64,000 nt of DNA from Symbiodinium kawagutii (GCA_009767595.1 VSDK01018978.1:343410-407409), one strand, 5' to 3'; shown: positions 24,801 to 38,151, numbered from the stretch's first letter. Numbers and translations: made by a program. Notes: generated by a model not told the origin, from the sequence alone.

Positions 24801-27800
24801 AAGCATTTCTGTGAATCACAAGCACTTAGGACCCTTACATGTGTGTGTGTAAATATCTATGCATGTGTTCTAAGATATGCTTTTGTACCTTACCTATACT
24901 AGAAGTTGGTTCAACACTGTTGAACATGGTTCCGAATCTGCGAGGCTCTGGCTGGGGATTGTAGAAGCTGCTACCTGAGCATACAAAATTGGTCACCAAC
25001 AACAGGATTGAGATTTTCTGCAACTCTTGATGTTCGGCTTCTAAGTATTTACATCCACGGTACATAGTTCTAACAGGTGGCTTGCTGCTGATTGCTCCGA
25101 TAATTAGTCTTAATAGTCTCTTTGTTGTGAGTCTATGTCCCTGTCCCTAGTTGCCAGCCAAGATTACGTAATTAGTCATCATTGACAATTATATTAGTCA
25201 CCATCTTTACTGTCAATCATTTGCGGTAAGTTATATGTATTGATTGCACATACCATTTGTAAATGCACAGGGATTTCTAAGCAAACCACTTGAATCGGTC
25301 TCGAACCCGGGTTGTCCAAGAATGGCACATTTCATGCATCTTACACATGGTGGACTGAAAGTACTACATTGACTGTTCAAAGTGAGTCATGGTTGGCCGA
25401 TCAACAGCAAACATTGCAAACAGCTTGGTACCTGCTGCATTATTTCCAATGCCAATACTCATGGAATCTAGCATATCTAAGGTACCCCAAACATAAAGAA
25501 ACCAAAGATCATTAACGGCTTTTATGGTTCCAGGGACAGTTTCTTTTTGGTAGCCCTGATTAACATGATGCGACCTTTAGATGGTTAGTACCGACATTTG
25601 TAGTATTTGTTGTGTGTTCATTTGGTTCTGTTTGTCTAATTTAGGAGTTATTTTGTGTTCATTCAGTTCAACGGTTGCACTTCAACACTTTGTTTTCCAA
25701 CTCATCATCATCACCATTATCATTTTTGTTATTATCATTACTATTTTTACTGTATATAAAACCATTATTGTTTTAAGCGTATAGCTACAGTACCCGTGTT
25801 ACCTGTGCCACGTGCAGATTCTTCCGAGCTTATCCACACATCTGAGGCGCTCCCAGGATCCGCTGAAATGGACAATGACAAGAACGCCCTGTACGTAGCA
25901 GGGCTCAGCTGGGCACCGTGCCGTGCCGTGCTGTGGCGCCACAGCGATGGTGAAAACAAGCGTTACAGTACAGAAGTCTATCATTTCAGCATGGTTCGTA
26001 TAATTATTGGTTAGTTTTTTATGTTGGTTAGTTATGTAGTGATTATATATCGTGATTATATCACTTGAACATGGTTAGTGTATTGGTGGTTAGTTATGGA
26101 GAATACGAGGGGTAGTCATCTACTGTGAGGGTTGATGGTATTGGTAGATCCAGCTCTTCAAAAACAGCTCAGGTTTTGCAATGACAGGCTTGTTCATGCG
26201 GATTTTCCGTTAAGCAGAAACCAACCAATGATACCTCCAAAGGGCGGGCTTTCCTCTGCAAACTCTCTTCATTTTTGGGGATTTCGGTGTCATTGTTTTT
26301 CAAGACATCCAGATTGCGGTAGTAGGTTTTTCGGCAACCAGCGCTACAGCATGACCAACGACGCAAATTTCACCAACATGACCGACGTCGCTAACATCGT
26401 TTAGCAACGCATATGACCAGCTTCAGCAGCAAAAGGACTGGGGCAACTCTGGTGCTGGTTCATGACTGGCAGTGACCGATAAACGCTCGGTATCTCAAAG
26501 CCATGAACTCTCGCCATCATCTCGCGTGTAGCTGGCTTCATTGTTATGAGTGACATGCAACTAGTGGTGGATCACATTGATATGGTCGGATATTTTGGTG
26601 ATTAGTTTCTTTGTTTTGATGGATACTATTTGGAAGCTCATGAATGATTGGAGCTCCTTATTGTCTACTTTTTGGTCATGGCTTTTAAGTTGGAACGGCT
26701 GGGTTTTGTTTGCGAGATGCATGGTGATAGAAGAGTCTCTGATCCCGGTGCATTTCCATCTACCGTAATCCTAGCAATCATCGACACTTTCCATGTTTTT
26801 AATTTGTACGCTGTAGCAGTAGCGGTGTCAGGTTGGTTGCAAGTGAAAGGCCATCTTAGATCGTCACCATTGGGTGCAGTGTACGATGACCCCGCTACAA
26901 ATATAGTGACTGTACCTTCTCATTCGTCAGAACTAATCACGCTTTTTTGGCTCCTTGGGGTCTATCTACTCACGAGATGCCCAGCTTCTGAACCAGTGTT
27001 TACCATCATGAACCACCATGAGATACCCAGATACCCAGCTTTCTCAACCAGTGTGAACCATCATCCACCTGTCTCAACATCCGTACTTCAACCTGAAGCT
27101 CGCCACTTGCACAGGTCTCTGGCTTGCCATCAGACACGCAGGACGCCACGACTCCTTTCGGGGGTTGATGTTGGAATGGTTGTGGGTCCACCTATCGGTG
27201 ACATCTCCAGCAAGATCTGGCGACCCCTCTGAAGCTTTCATGGTACAACTGAAGCTCATCGGCATCCCTGACATTCTGAGCCCATCGGTTCAAACACGAC
27301 ATGTTGGATCTTTGCTATGCAAAATCGATTAACCAACTGAGCAGGGTCACAACTGCTGTGGACAGTTTTGCTGCTTACTATATTGCAAGCAGTAAACAAA
27401 TCATTTCACCCACTTCTTTTTTTTTGGCGGCTTCTTGCTGAAATAAAGGCAGCTGGGAATATGCATGTAACAAATTGCTTGTGTCAAGCTTTGCTCCCAT
27501 GCAGTATCAGTACTTGAATCAGTCAAGATATGTCCAAAATCACCAGTACAATTTGTATCCGTCCCCCCGTACTGTACAATACATTGTCAGATTCTTGGTT
27601 AATGTGGCATATGCGTGCCATTGTACAGTTATATAGTTGACGTGGTAGATATCCACATACGTCATCATACGTCATACTTCAGTAGCTACACATGATGAAC
27701 CAGCCAACAATTGTGTGAGCCGTTGCGTATCGGGCACCTTGCCCAACTTGGCGAGATCCAGGGACAAGCAAAGACTGCCAAGCTGGTTGTGATCTGGTCC

Positions 27801-30800
27801 TCATATGGCTATGGGTCAATATTAACCCACCAACTAATGGAGGTAATTACCAACAACAACAAGGGAAACAATGGTTAATGATAGGGGAACCAGGGGTACA
27901 GGGTTTTGACCCACAGCCATATGTTCTCATAACGTTGGCCCAGTTGTTTCTTTCCCAAGATGTCCAACAGACACCCCAGCGTGTTCCCGGACGTGACGCT
28001 GTGATGACCATTCTACATCAGCTGCGTGAATCTCCTCGAGATTCCGGATGTTTTGAGAAATTTTGAGAATCTGGCTATGGGTCAAGGCTTTAAGCAACCA
28101 ATGATGGTGGGTAATAACTCCAACAAACTATAGGGAAAATAATGGTTAATGATGGGGAACCAGGGGGACTAAGGGTTTTGACCCACTGCCATCTCATTTC
28201 TGGGTGGATTATAGCTACTACCTTGGCTTTTTTGGGCTTTTGGGGATAATATGATTGATGTATCCGTTTTTCCACGTTTGCTTTGTACAGAACTCCATGA
28301 ACCGATAGCCACCAAAAGTTAGACTTTAGCAGGGGATCTAAAAGCCACCAAGTCTTCTTTGATCACGGTATGTACTCACTGGAAGCACCTGGCATGAATC
28401 CCAATGAACCTGATCAGAGCAGTGCCTGGCAAACCAAGGCACCACCAAAAAGCACCGGTGGAAACCCTGTGATGCTTCGGCGGTTTTTCCCATCCCATGG
28501 GCTTGACCTGGGCGAGTTCACCCTCCAACCGCGACGTGGAAAGCCGTCCATCACGTGCCGAGGATGTCGACCTCTACAAGATCTTCGCGCCCTTCGGCGC
28601 AATCGCCCCTAAGGCGAGAACATGACTGAGGTCATGACTGAGGTCATGGCACATGCAGCCGCTGTGGTGCTCTCCAGTTTAGATCACTCACTCGGACCAG
28701 CTGAAACCAGGTGGTTGATCTGTTGTGAAACTGCTTAAAACATGGACATAAACTGGTTTTCGTTGTTGACCTGTTTGACGGGTTTTTTGCTCAACTGCTA
28801 AGTTGTTGTTAACTTGGTAGAAAGTGCTTAAAGCATGGACTCAACTGCCAAGTTGTTGCTAAATTTTCCATATTTTTATCAACTGCTGAGTTGATGTTGG
28901 CAAAAACTTGGTGAAACTTTCCGCTGAAAACCCTCCCGCAGCACTGTACGAGCGCAGGGCGTGAAGGCGATGACCAATCCAGATGGCAGTTGTCAAGGCT
29001 GGGGGCGTGGGAGCCCAGGCTGCCTGCAGCACCGATGTTAGCGGCTCGGCTGGTTGAGGTGATCCCCTGGTGGTTGAGGTTAGTGATCCCCTGCTTGGTT
29101 GAGACTGGTTAGTGATGACTTGCTTGGTTGAGACTGGTTAGTGATGACCTGCTTGGTTGAGACTGGTTAGTGATGACCTGCTTGGTTGAGACTGGTTAGT
29201 GATGACCTGCTTGGTTGAGACTGGTTAGTGATCACCCGCTTGACCAGCTATGCCTGCGTGGTGGTTTCAATCGCCAACTTTCCAGCGCATGATTCACCGA
29301 TTTGACTCAACCACCAAGCAGAAGATGGTACGGGGGTAGCATCTAAGCGTCAACAAGTCCAAGACCTCATTTGTGAGCTGCAGATTCGAGCATGCTTTGT
29401 GTAATGATGGAGGCACTGTGGTTTTGCTGAGGTACATGCGCCTGTGAAATAGCCAATTTCTTTTTTGGACAAGCCACCGGGTGCGCACCCATAGTGCGCA
29501 CCAATATGGTTATGCAGTTATACATTGATATTACGTTGATTATGTTGCACTGCAACATCCGTTGACATTGATAGAGAGACCATGCTTCATCGTGAGGGAA
29601 TGATGTTACCCTCCCAACATGAGATGGGCTAAGATGAGATTGCGCTAGGGTGCACAAACCTGCGAAGATTGGAGCGTGAACAGCATATCTTCCCAGGTGG
29701 CGAGGTGACGATCGAAGCGTGCGCAGACATATCCATGTGTGGAAGGACACAGAAGTTGGCCTAGATTTGGAAGATTAAAAAGTGATACCATCATCAACAC
29801 GTACAATATCAGGATATCATACTGGTATAGTGGAACCCCCTCCACACACACAGATATTACGTACATAAACATACAACATAGCTAAATCATTGAACAACTA
29901 TAGTAATATATGAAGTATGATATTGTACACACATAATGATATCGAGAGAGGTGCATTGTTTACATTTATCTACATATATGATTTCGCATGCATAGACTTC
30001 CAAAGCCGTGCATCGTCGCACCTGCAGACGGTCACATTGTCACGGGACTGAAGCTCTGAGGTTCGTGAACTACATGGACTCGGTGTCTGTGTCAGCAGCC
30101 TCCGAGATGCTCAATGGGACCGGGCATCCGCCCGTTCTTAGGGAAGACTGTCATGAGGGCTGGTAGAAAGCCATGCGGGAGAAGAGATGGATTCAAAGTG
30201 TCACTTCGGACACCGGGACGATCGTCACAGAAACCGCTTGGTGAGCGTTTCACTTGGTTGCAGGTGGGTTCGACCACCTGCTGATGATATAGTTTTCTCT
30301 TCATAGTCAACCTCAAGACCCAAGATGAAGTCCCATTGTTGTGCCAGTGAAGGACCCACACCGGTAGATGCCAAGTGATGCTGTGAATATTGGTGATTGA
30401 TTGCTTTTGGAAAGATTTGTATAACTAATATATTAACAGTATCCTGGTGATTTGATATCCAGTTCTATTGCCTTCGGAAAGATGTGTATAACTGTGGGTT
30501 GTATCATGAAATTGTATAGTAATAATGGTTGTACAATACAGTTCGTATATAGCAATAACTGTAAAGCTGTTGTATCATGCCATTTTATCGTGAAATATCT
30601 CTGGTCTTGTGGCTTTTGTAACAACGGTGAGCACCGCCATCGCTACATCAATCCCTCCCTGGTCGCCTCTCCCTGACCTCAGCTGCTTCCTAAAGCTCAT
30701 CAGGACGCAACAGGCGGATGGTCGAGAACTCATCGTGAAGCCTAAGGCGCCCCCGGTGACCGCCGGAGGCTGTGCTCAGGGGTAACCACCAGCAATGGTA

Positions 30801-31063
30801 GGGGGTGACCACCAGCGACCATGGTGAATGATAGCCATGGTTACTTTCTGGTAAACGAGCCTGTTACTGGATTCTCACGCAATTTTGGAGTGGAACCCTG
30901 GTGCTTTTCTATGGTGGATTTTCCATTGCCAGGGTAGTTTACCGAAGGGTAATGATGGGTACCAAGCCCACCACTGGCCAGCCGGGCTTGGTGCCAATGC
31001 CAACACCAGCACCACCTACGGGCCCAATCAACATGCCACCCAAGCACGCAGCGGCAATTGCAG
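21839..31063 (+). CDS. Gly-rich RRM RNA-binding protein, split gene
   Basis: Ten exons were identified: 21839-21872, 22095-22220, 22517-22547, 23649-23688, 25847-about 25903, 28563-28613, 28958-29004, 30061-30117, 30704-30746 and 30967-31063. Phases match at every joint except between the fifth and sixth, where a small exon is missing. The N-terminus is MNGGGKGGRGK, then GGGG and GGMGG repeats. One RRM domain follows: RNP2-like NALYVAGL, then DLYKIFAPFGAIAPK, GVKAMTNPDG, RNP1-like GWGFVNYM, a helix ending MLNGTQQADG, and a last strand RELIVKPK. A Pro-rich tail (GLVPMPTPAPP) comes next. RRM proteins bind single-stranded RNA and typically act in splicing, stability or translation; the Gly/Met-rich head may promote assembly. 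Introns reach 2.6 kb and hold families A, C and D. Donors are mostly GC or GA. The 3' end was not found, and decay to a pseudogene cannot be excluded. Confidence 0.7.
22300..22460 (+). mobile_element. Family C element, nested or extended copy
   Basis: The ends are gtggtttctcaa and ttgagaaaccatc. A second cttctcaa...gaccccc block begins near 22366, so this looks like one element inside another. It lies in an intron of the RRM gene. Confidence 0.55.
27807..27918 (+). mobile_element. Family A element in an RRM-gene intron
   Basis: The best-preserved copy: GGCTATGGGTCAATATTAACC to GGGTTTTGACCCACAGCC, with catat/atatg symmetry just outside both ends that may be a target duplication or an extension of the inverted repeat. 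Confidence 0.75.
28073..28190 (+). mobile_element. Family A element, second copy in the same intron
   Basis: GGCTATGGGTCAAGGC to GGGTTTTGACCCACTGCC. It lies 155 bp after the previous copy in the same orientation and 22 bp before a family D element. Confidence 0.7.
28213..28352 (+). mobile_element. Family D element in an RRM-gene intron
   Basis: It starts tagctactaccttggctttt and ends ggggatctaaaagccaccaag. It matches 33305-33414 over most of its length, with an extra internal segment. Confidence 0.55.
29093..29238 (+). repeat. 29 bp tandem repeat, about five copies
   Basis: The unit cttggttgagactggttagt plus gatgacctg repeats with an exact 29 bp period (for example gactgg at 29103, 29132, 29161 and 29190). 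It lies in an intron of the RRM gene. Confidence 0.85.
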
Positions 31064-33038
31064 GCCACCAGAGCCGCAGTCCAACAGATCAACAAATTGA
31101 CTGGATGGAAGAATAAGCTGGCATTCTTCTGCCAACGCTGGCTGCAGCCATTACCCAGTTTAGCCGAAACCTTCTGGCTGTTGCAGTTTAGCAATGACCT
31201 TATGGCTGCTCCAGCAAAGAAAAATCCTTTTGGTTGTTGCAGTTTAGCCAAAACCTTATGGCTGCTCCAGCATGAAAAGGCCTTCTGGCTGTTGCAGGTT
31301 AGTTAAAACTTTCCGGCTGCTCCACATAGCGAAAACCTTCTGGCTGTGGAACTTTAGCTAAAACCTGACGGCCACTCCAGCATAGCAAAAGCCTTCTGGC
31401 TGATGCAGTTTAGTTAAAATTTTCTGGCTGTTCCAGCGAAGCGAAAGCCTTCCGGTTGTTCCAGTTCAGCGAGAACCTCATGACTGCTCCAACATAGCAA
31501 AAACCTTCTGGCTGTTCCAGTTTAGCAAAAACCTTATCGCTGTTCCAATGGTAATGTTCATAAATTGGTATGTGGTTTCACTTGATCTAGTGACAAATTT
31601 AGAGCGGTTCCATCATATGTGAAACTTTGTGGCTATTTCACTCACAAAAACCTTGTCACTGTAGAATTTTACAATAGCTATGGGTAGCCCTTGGAATGAG
31701 TCATTTTGAGTCCAAGCACTCACAGACACAAACCCGGTTGCAGTATTCCACCATACAAACCACATCTTACCAATCCAGGTTGGTCATGTTCCGTTTCTCT
31801 GTCCGATTAGCTGTCTTGAAAGCCACCATGGCTATTTGGAATGTTTTTCTCACGTTGCAAGACTCTTGACTCCGCAATGCCTAGTCCATCAATGAATTCA
31901 TATCGTAGAGATGCCAGACCAGTTGCCATCAGGTTTTGCTTCACACGCATTGTTTTCTTGGTTGATGATTTTTTTTGGCACCGCGGATAGCCTTTTGGGC
32001 ACTATGAAGACCAGTCACCTGCCTTGTTTACAATCACTGTGACATTGGACAGCTGATGAGTTCAAGAGCTGACCCAGTGGACAACTTGGTGATTCCCATA
32101 GCTGATTTCTGATGGTTGATATGGTTCACATGGCTATTCGCGATAGTGAATGATGATTGGTAGTTGGTGATTCGTTGGGCTAGGTGGATGACCCCAGCAT
32201 ACCCCAGCCACAGCGGAACCCCAACCTGTCAACCCAAGGTCAACCCAAGGTCAACCCAAGCTGAGATCTGAATGCTTTTATCCGATCTAGATGCATTGTA
32301 GTGCGGCTACAAGGGTCTGGTGGTTCTCGGTACCCACGATTGCATTGTCGGATACATAGTCCTTGTTTCAAGTTCTGCACTCAGCATACTTGTAGGATCT
32401 TGTAGGATGATTATACTTGATTAATATTGATTAATAATGATTGGTATTGTTGGCTATTGTGTAGGTGGCCCGGTGTGTGTTTTTGTTTAAGTGCATATAG
32501 CAATATAGTTCTTGTGGCCATGTTGGGAAACCAGTTGCAGATGGCACTACATAGCGTAGTCCAAGGCCTTGTCAGCTCGTTGATTCCTGTCTTGAAGACT
32601 TTAGTCGAAAAGTTAGCAAATGCAATCGTAAGCTTGACGGTTTCTAGTTCAATCCACTCATTTCGGCAAGGCATATTGATGGTTTGTTTTACTTTGCAAA
32701 ATTGAGATGGAACAGGTGATCAATACCCGATTCATAGCTGTTTAATGCTGTTCACCCTGGTTAATCAGTCTGCGAGCCCTCTGCTGTTGCTTCCTGAAAG
32801 CTTGCGGCTTCAGGACGGCAAAAAAGCGGCCTAAGAATGGCCAGGCGGAAAAACGCGTGCGCTTTGAGTTGCTTCCGGGAAGGCCGAATCCACTGGGTTG
32901 ATTAGCTACACTCAATCATCAAAAAGGTCAAAACCCTGTCTAGCTGGTGATTCTCAGGGAGGTAAGGAGCCAGGGATATCCCTAAATCCCTTTATAGAGG
33001 GGGAGCTAAAGAGCTACAGAGAGTGGTGAAACCAGATG
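31064..33038. other. Tandem array and non-coding sequence
   Basis: A diverged 29-30 bp array covers about 31168-31545 (see separate entry). An 11 bp unit (aaggtcaaccc) is repeated three times at 32229-32262. Elsewhere only AT-rich sequence without a supported exon is seen, though the RRM gene may have 3' exons here. Confidence 0.45.
31168..31545 (+). repeat. Diverged 29-30 bp tandem array with dimer structure
   Basis: About 13 copies of a unit like ccttctggctgttgcagttt plus agcaaaaa. Alternate copies share ttatggctgctcc versus tctggctgttgc, so the higher-order unit is a dimer of about 58-60 bp. Confidence 0.75.
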
Positions 33039-33146
33039 GTAGCTGTGCCCCTGGTGTGGCATCAACCCCTATTTTCCAACCATTATTGTTGGTGATTGTA
33101 CTATCATACCCCATCAGATTGATGGTTGATATTGACTCATAGCCAT
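33039..33146 (-). mobile_element. Family A element, reversed and diverged
   Basis: On the minus strand it begins GGCTATGAGTCAATATCAACC and ends near GGGGCACAGCTACC. It directly abuts a family C element. Confidence 0.45.
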
Positions 33147-33150
33147 ATAT

Positions 33151-33253
33151 GGGTGTTTCTCGAGTCAGATCGAACCCCCCAAATCATCCAGTGTATTAAT
33201 CATTTGTAGAGTAAACCATCCACTTTTGGGGTGCCCTATATCGAGAAACCACC
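33151..33253 (-). mobile_element. Family C element
   Basis: The ends are gtgtttctcgag and ctcgagaaacc-like inverted repeats, with internal gaacccccaaatcatcca matching the other copies in reverse orientation. Confidence 0.6.
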
Positions 33254-33304
33254 GTGCACTTTGGTGTCTTGTATGTAGTCGTTATTACAAATTAGCTACC
33301 TACT

Positions 33305-33414
33305 GGGTGGATCATAGCTACTACCTTAGCTTTTTAGGCTTTTTGGGATATGAATGATTTACCACATAACCACTAAAAGTTATACTTTTAGCAAGGGATC
33401 TAAAAGCCTCCGAG
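33305..33414 (+). mobile_element. Family D element
   Basis: It starts gggtggatcatagctactac and ends gcaagggatctaaaagcctcc. It is the third member of a pile-up of families A, C and D within 380 bp. Confidence 0.6.
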
Positions 33415-34883
33415 TATCATGATTTCCATTGACCACCCATTGATCTATTGTTGATCTACCATTGATTCTTGATCATCTATGATAACCATTGATCTACCAT
33501 TGATTTCCCATGAATCAATTCCAGTATTTTATGATGACCAATGGTGAAGAATCAATGTCTGATGATACTTAATGATGGTAGTCGATGCAAGTATTGTTAA
33601 TGCGAGGTGTTAATGACTAATGGTGAAAAACATTGAAGAACCAAACATGGCAGATTCTAGCTACAGCTGCATTCTTGATACCACCGCTTCACAATGACTA
33701 ATAATAGTAGTGGTGAAGAGTGGTTCATAGGGAAGGTTGATCCAGTCCTGAAACTTGAAACTCTGGTTTAGTAGGGAATCTATACATCATTTGGGGGCCA
33801 GGAGCCAAAATGTGCACGGTGAGATTTCTTCATTGTCCCAAATTCATGGCTCAGTGATGTTCATCGGTCTGCATCAAATACAGCTCTTTGTTTTCAAAAT
33901 CTCAACATACCTGCTTTATATGATGGTTGGAACTCCATGGGTCTTCACCAACTAGCCTGCTTTCTCAGCATACTAGTCCAAAGCATCATGAAATTTCTGC
34001 TTCGTGCAGCTCCCAAGCTGCTGGAGTGCGGCGGTTTTCCATGTCACGGCTGGATTTGGAGATTGCTAGAGTTTTTTCCTGCTAGGAACTACAGTTCCTT
34101 GAGGTTTGCAAGCTGAGTTGTGCTAGTTGACTAAGTTGAACATTATTTGATGTTTGCACGAAAAAGGCTGAATATGTGTTGTTCTTTGCCTGCTTCCAAC
34201 TGCATAGGCTGCTTGTTCCACCTATATATTTAGCTGTACTCTCCGCCACTGCTATCGAACTTGACTCTTGACCAGGTAAATACACCGAATGCCACAAAGT
34301 CATGGAGATGAGGGGCTTGGCTGAGAGGGCGCCAGAGTAGAACTAGAAGGGGGATGCCAGGGACGCACGCTGATCAGTTCAGCTTTTTTGTATAAACAGA
34401 TAAAGATATGGCGTACAGAGATGGAGAGGGGCTATTGATTCATTCCTCACTATGTGCACTTGCCATCAGGTTTTTGCAGCACGCAAAAGCCCGTTTGAAA
34501 CCTGTGGATAAACATCGATAGCAACATGTACATTCATTGACGACCTTTGACAACATGTTCTTGTCATGATGGTAGCACGCGCGCACACACAATACGTGTT
34601 TTATCTCTGGCACATAACAACCATCCATGTCAACATGACAGGCCAGCGGGTTCTCCTGGGCCTGATGTAGACATTGCAAAAGTACGAGTGGGGGCCTGCT
34701 TCAGATCACTTGTCCCAGATCCCTTGCGATCTTGGAAGTCGCAGCAGTTTTAACCCATACCGCAGGAGCGGGAAAGGTTTGGAAGCGGCATTGTGTCCAT
34801 GATGGCAACAGCTCCTCCCTGTTTGGTGGTTGTTGTGTTCCGGGAACGAGCTACTACTCCATACAATATCTATCTATATCATT

Positions 34884-35030
34884 CTATATCTATTATTATT
34901 ATTGTTGTTGCTATTATTATTATTATTATCATTATCATCATTATTATCATTATTGTCATTATTACTATTATTATTATTATCATTATTTTTATTGTTATCA
35001 TTATTATGATGTTTGTTATTACATATGTTT
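34884..35030 (+). repeat. (TTA/TTATCA)n trinucleotide-type tract
   Basis: An impure ttattattatcattatcatcatt tract. Its open frames (poly-Ile or poly-Tyr) are composition artefacts. Confidence 0.85.
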
Positions 35031-38000
35031 GTATATGTATATAGCATTGCATAGTCAAGAAAAGTCAAACTCTTGAAGGGGATCTATGAGCAACGAGCAT
35101 TTCATTGACGGGCAATCGAACTAAGATTCAGAGTGGTGTGATCAACTTCGAGATCAATCCTCATCACCCACGGTATCCCAACCCCCCGCAATGGTTCTTT
35201 TCGGTAAACCAATATCATCAACAGTAGTCATGATACTAAACCAATATCATCAACAGTCATCATGATAATTACTGGACACTCTTTTGGCAAATTTGAGTCC
35301 CACTCTTTGGTTGAGCCATGTTGAGCCATGTACGTATCAGCCGTCCTCAACTTCCAAAGACATCGGTGTGGGCCATGTTTGCCATGCTGGTTTCTGCAAC
35401 GACGGTTTTGCACTCGGCGAACATGCCAACAGCTTGACGGTGATGATTGGAATCAAAGCGGACAAGGTTGTGCCCCATAGCCCTGAAAGCGACACGACCT
35501 GCCCATTTGGCATACCTGAATGGTTTGAGTCCATGCAGAGTTGATCTTATGCGATTCGTCACTGTAGTTTAAAGCGACGCCTGCTCAAGGAAGAAGACAA
35601 GAGTGAAACCTGGGAGCAAAGTTGCTCAGGCGCTCACCATTGAGACGCTCAAATTTAGTGACAAATGAAACATTCTAAGTGCATTTGTGTAGCCACACAT
35701 GGGACTGTAGGAGTACCACATGATCAATTCGACTGAGCCACAGATGGTGCATCATGGATGAAGCCTGTGCTTCTTGTGCTTTGGGCCACGTGAAGCCATG
35801 GATTTCTTGGCGACGGCATTTCGGGGAGGCGCTGCACCAGGGGAACTTGTTGAGATGGCAATGTGGTGGGTTGATCTTGTGGCATAGTTGACAGCTGCAT
35901 GGCCTGCTTTTAACAGTTGCAATGGTGCCGTCCTTTCAACAGCTCATTTTGTTGAACTTTCATGATATGTGTTCGTTTTGACCGTTTGTGTTTTTTTGCT
36001 TGAAACTGTGAATAATCCAGGTGCAGTTGTTGCTTGAGTTATGACGAAGGCAACAGGTAGTTTCCGCGCTCGTTTCTGCTATGCTGAACGCGCTCATACT
36101 GCGGTGATCATGCAAGATGCAGAACATGTGCTGATATGACTAATCCATTAAACCTCATCGACTCATCGACCACACACTTGCTGTTTCATAACTATCGGCC
36201 TATCGGCCACAGTATGCTGACATTGAAGGCACTTAGGCAATCAACTGGTACGTTTGAACATCTATGAACTATCCGCAACGTGGTCCACTCAGAGCATCTG
36301 GGAGGCGGCCCAACTTAGCTCAGGCTGTGACCGGCAACTGGGATATCACCTGGCTGTAGCAGTTCAAGCGGTTGCCGGTGCACTTGCGGCTAACATGGAA
36401 CTAGGATGAACATGACGCTGATTTATGCTGGATCTAAATATTCGGAAATGCATGAAGATTATGTTGGGCCTAGAGTCGACTCATATCTGCAGCCCTCTTG
36501 CTTGCGGTAGTACTATTGCAAGGAGCTCAAAGACATCCAGCACAAGATCATCGACTCACATGGATGGGATATGTCCAGACTCAAGCACTTCGAATCATCA
36601 TGCTTCCTGTCAAGTACTTGAAAATAGGTGTGATATTGCTTTACCGCTTTACAACTTCTGGGCTGGCAAGGTCTTACAAGTACTTCTAAAGACCTTGAAG
36701 TAAGCTCACCTGTGACAACGCAGTGGTACTAGGCCTCGATCCCACGCATCCGCTGGAAGTGATATGTCTCTGAGCATCCGGCGCTTTGTTTGATGGCTAC
36801 AGCTTTTACGCACATGGCTACCTAACATGGTTCCATGACATCCGATCGTCATGATCTGTACGGCGCATCATTAGCTGGGTATCTAGGCTAAGCTGCTTGG
36901 ACATGCTTTTTGCCTGCTTCATGCTTCACATTGTTTATCCTGGATCCATTCATGAATCGCCACGATCATGGGGAACTGTAATCCAGGATGAATGATGTGT
37001 AATGATGTGTAATGATGGTTCGTGCTGATCAATGATGGTTAATGCTTGTTCACCAGCAACAACAACAATAATGCCCTGCCATAGTGGCCATAGATAGTCT
37101 TTGGTGGAATGCCCCAAGTGATTGGTGCTTTCCGGCGCGAATGATCACTTCACTTGGGGGAAGGATTAGCATGGCTATGGCCCCAGTGTCACAGAGTGAG
37201 AGAGTCTCAATATCCCCATCCCCAGCACCTGGCTATTGATCATGAAATATGGTTGCTAGTTCATCTCCATGGACCTTCTGGATCTTCCATGTCAAGTGTT
37301 TGAACATCGCCCACATGTTTATATATGAAGCTTTGGATACGTGGAACCACGCGTTTCATCACAGCGGTTTCTGGCTTCAACTTTGGCAACCTAGGCCCAA
37401 GCGGATTGCCGGTGACCGGGGCGATTCTTCAAAATGGTTCATGGTTTCTTGTAGTGGATAATATGCGCGATTAATATAGTTAAGTGTTTTGTATCAAAAA
37501 TACAGGAATGAGTCTGATCGATTGTAAGTGTTCGTATCAAAAATCCGGAAATGGTTGATTCACGGGGGTGAAGCATTATTGTATAAGAACTAATTATACA
37601 GGATACAGTAACAACCAATAGCAATGGTTCCTGATGGTCAATGATTGCTGATGCCTAGTGACCTAGTGATCCAAGCCGATGGGTGTTGCAACCAGGATGT
37701 TTTCCTGCTATTTCTTTCTGTCGCGCGCTTCATTTGACCACAGGCGCTGGAAACCAAAATTTAAAACTTTGATTGAATTTATTCAACATTTATTCTCAAC
37801 ATTAGTCTCTGATAAGCAAACCACAGGCTGAAAAACATGTAAAGTCCCGATTGGTTTGCTACTTAGAGACTTGAGCACCTCCTTACTGCTGGGTGGTACC
37901 CGCTGAGAGAGGAAACTGAATTGTCTTCATCAACAACGTACATCGAATCGGCTCAAAGAAGACAACGTACATCTATGCTAGTTTGCTAGTTTCGAAGATG

Positions 38001-38151
38001 CAGGAACTGCATTTTGCTTTTTGAGAACGAGGGTGCTGATAAACAGCCATTACCCGGAAGACATTCTGGTTTGCTCAGCACGAAGAGTACATTGTTTTTA
38101 GTAATTTGCACCTATCGCATGGACATCCCACACGCCCATGTCGCACCAAGT

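Noticed and set aside
25286-25316. tRNA T-loop-like sequence (complement of tcgaacccgggtt)
   Set aside because: No acceptor stem, anticodon arm or D arm can be placed around it.
26648-27232. 194-codon + strand frame
   Set aside because: Longest non-repeat frame on the left, but it has no motif or splice logic and is about the length expected by chance in 64 kb across six frames; it also lies in an intron of the RRM gene model.
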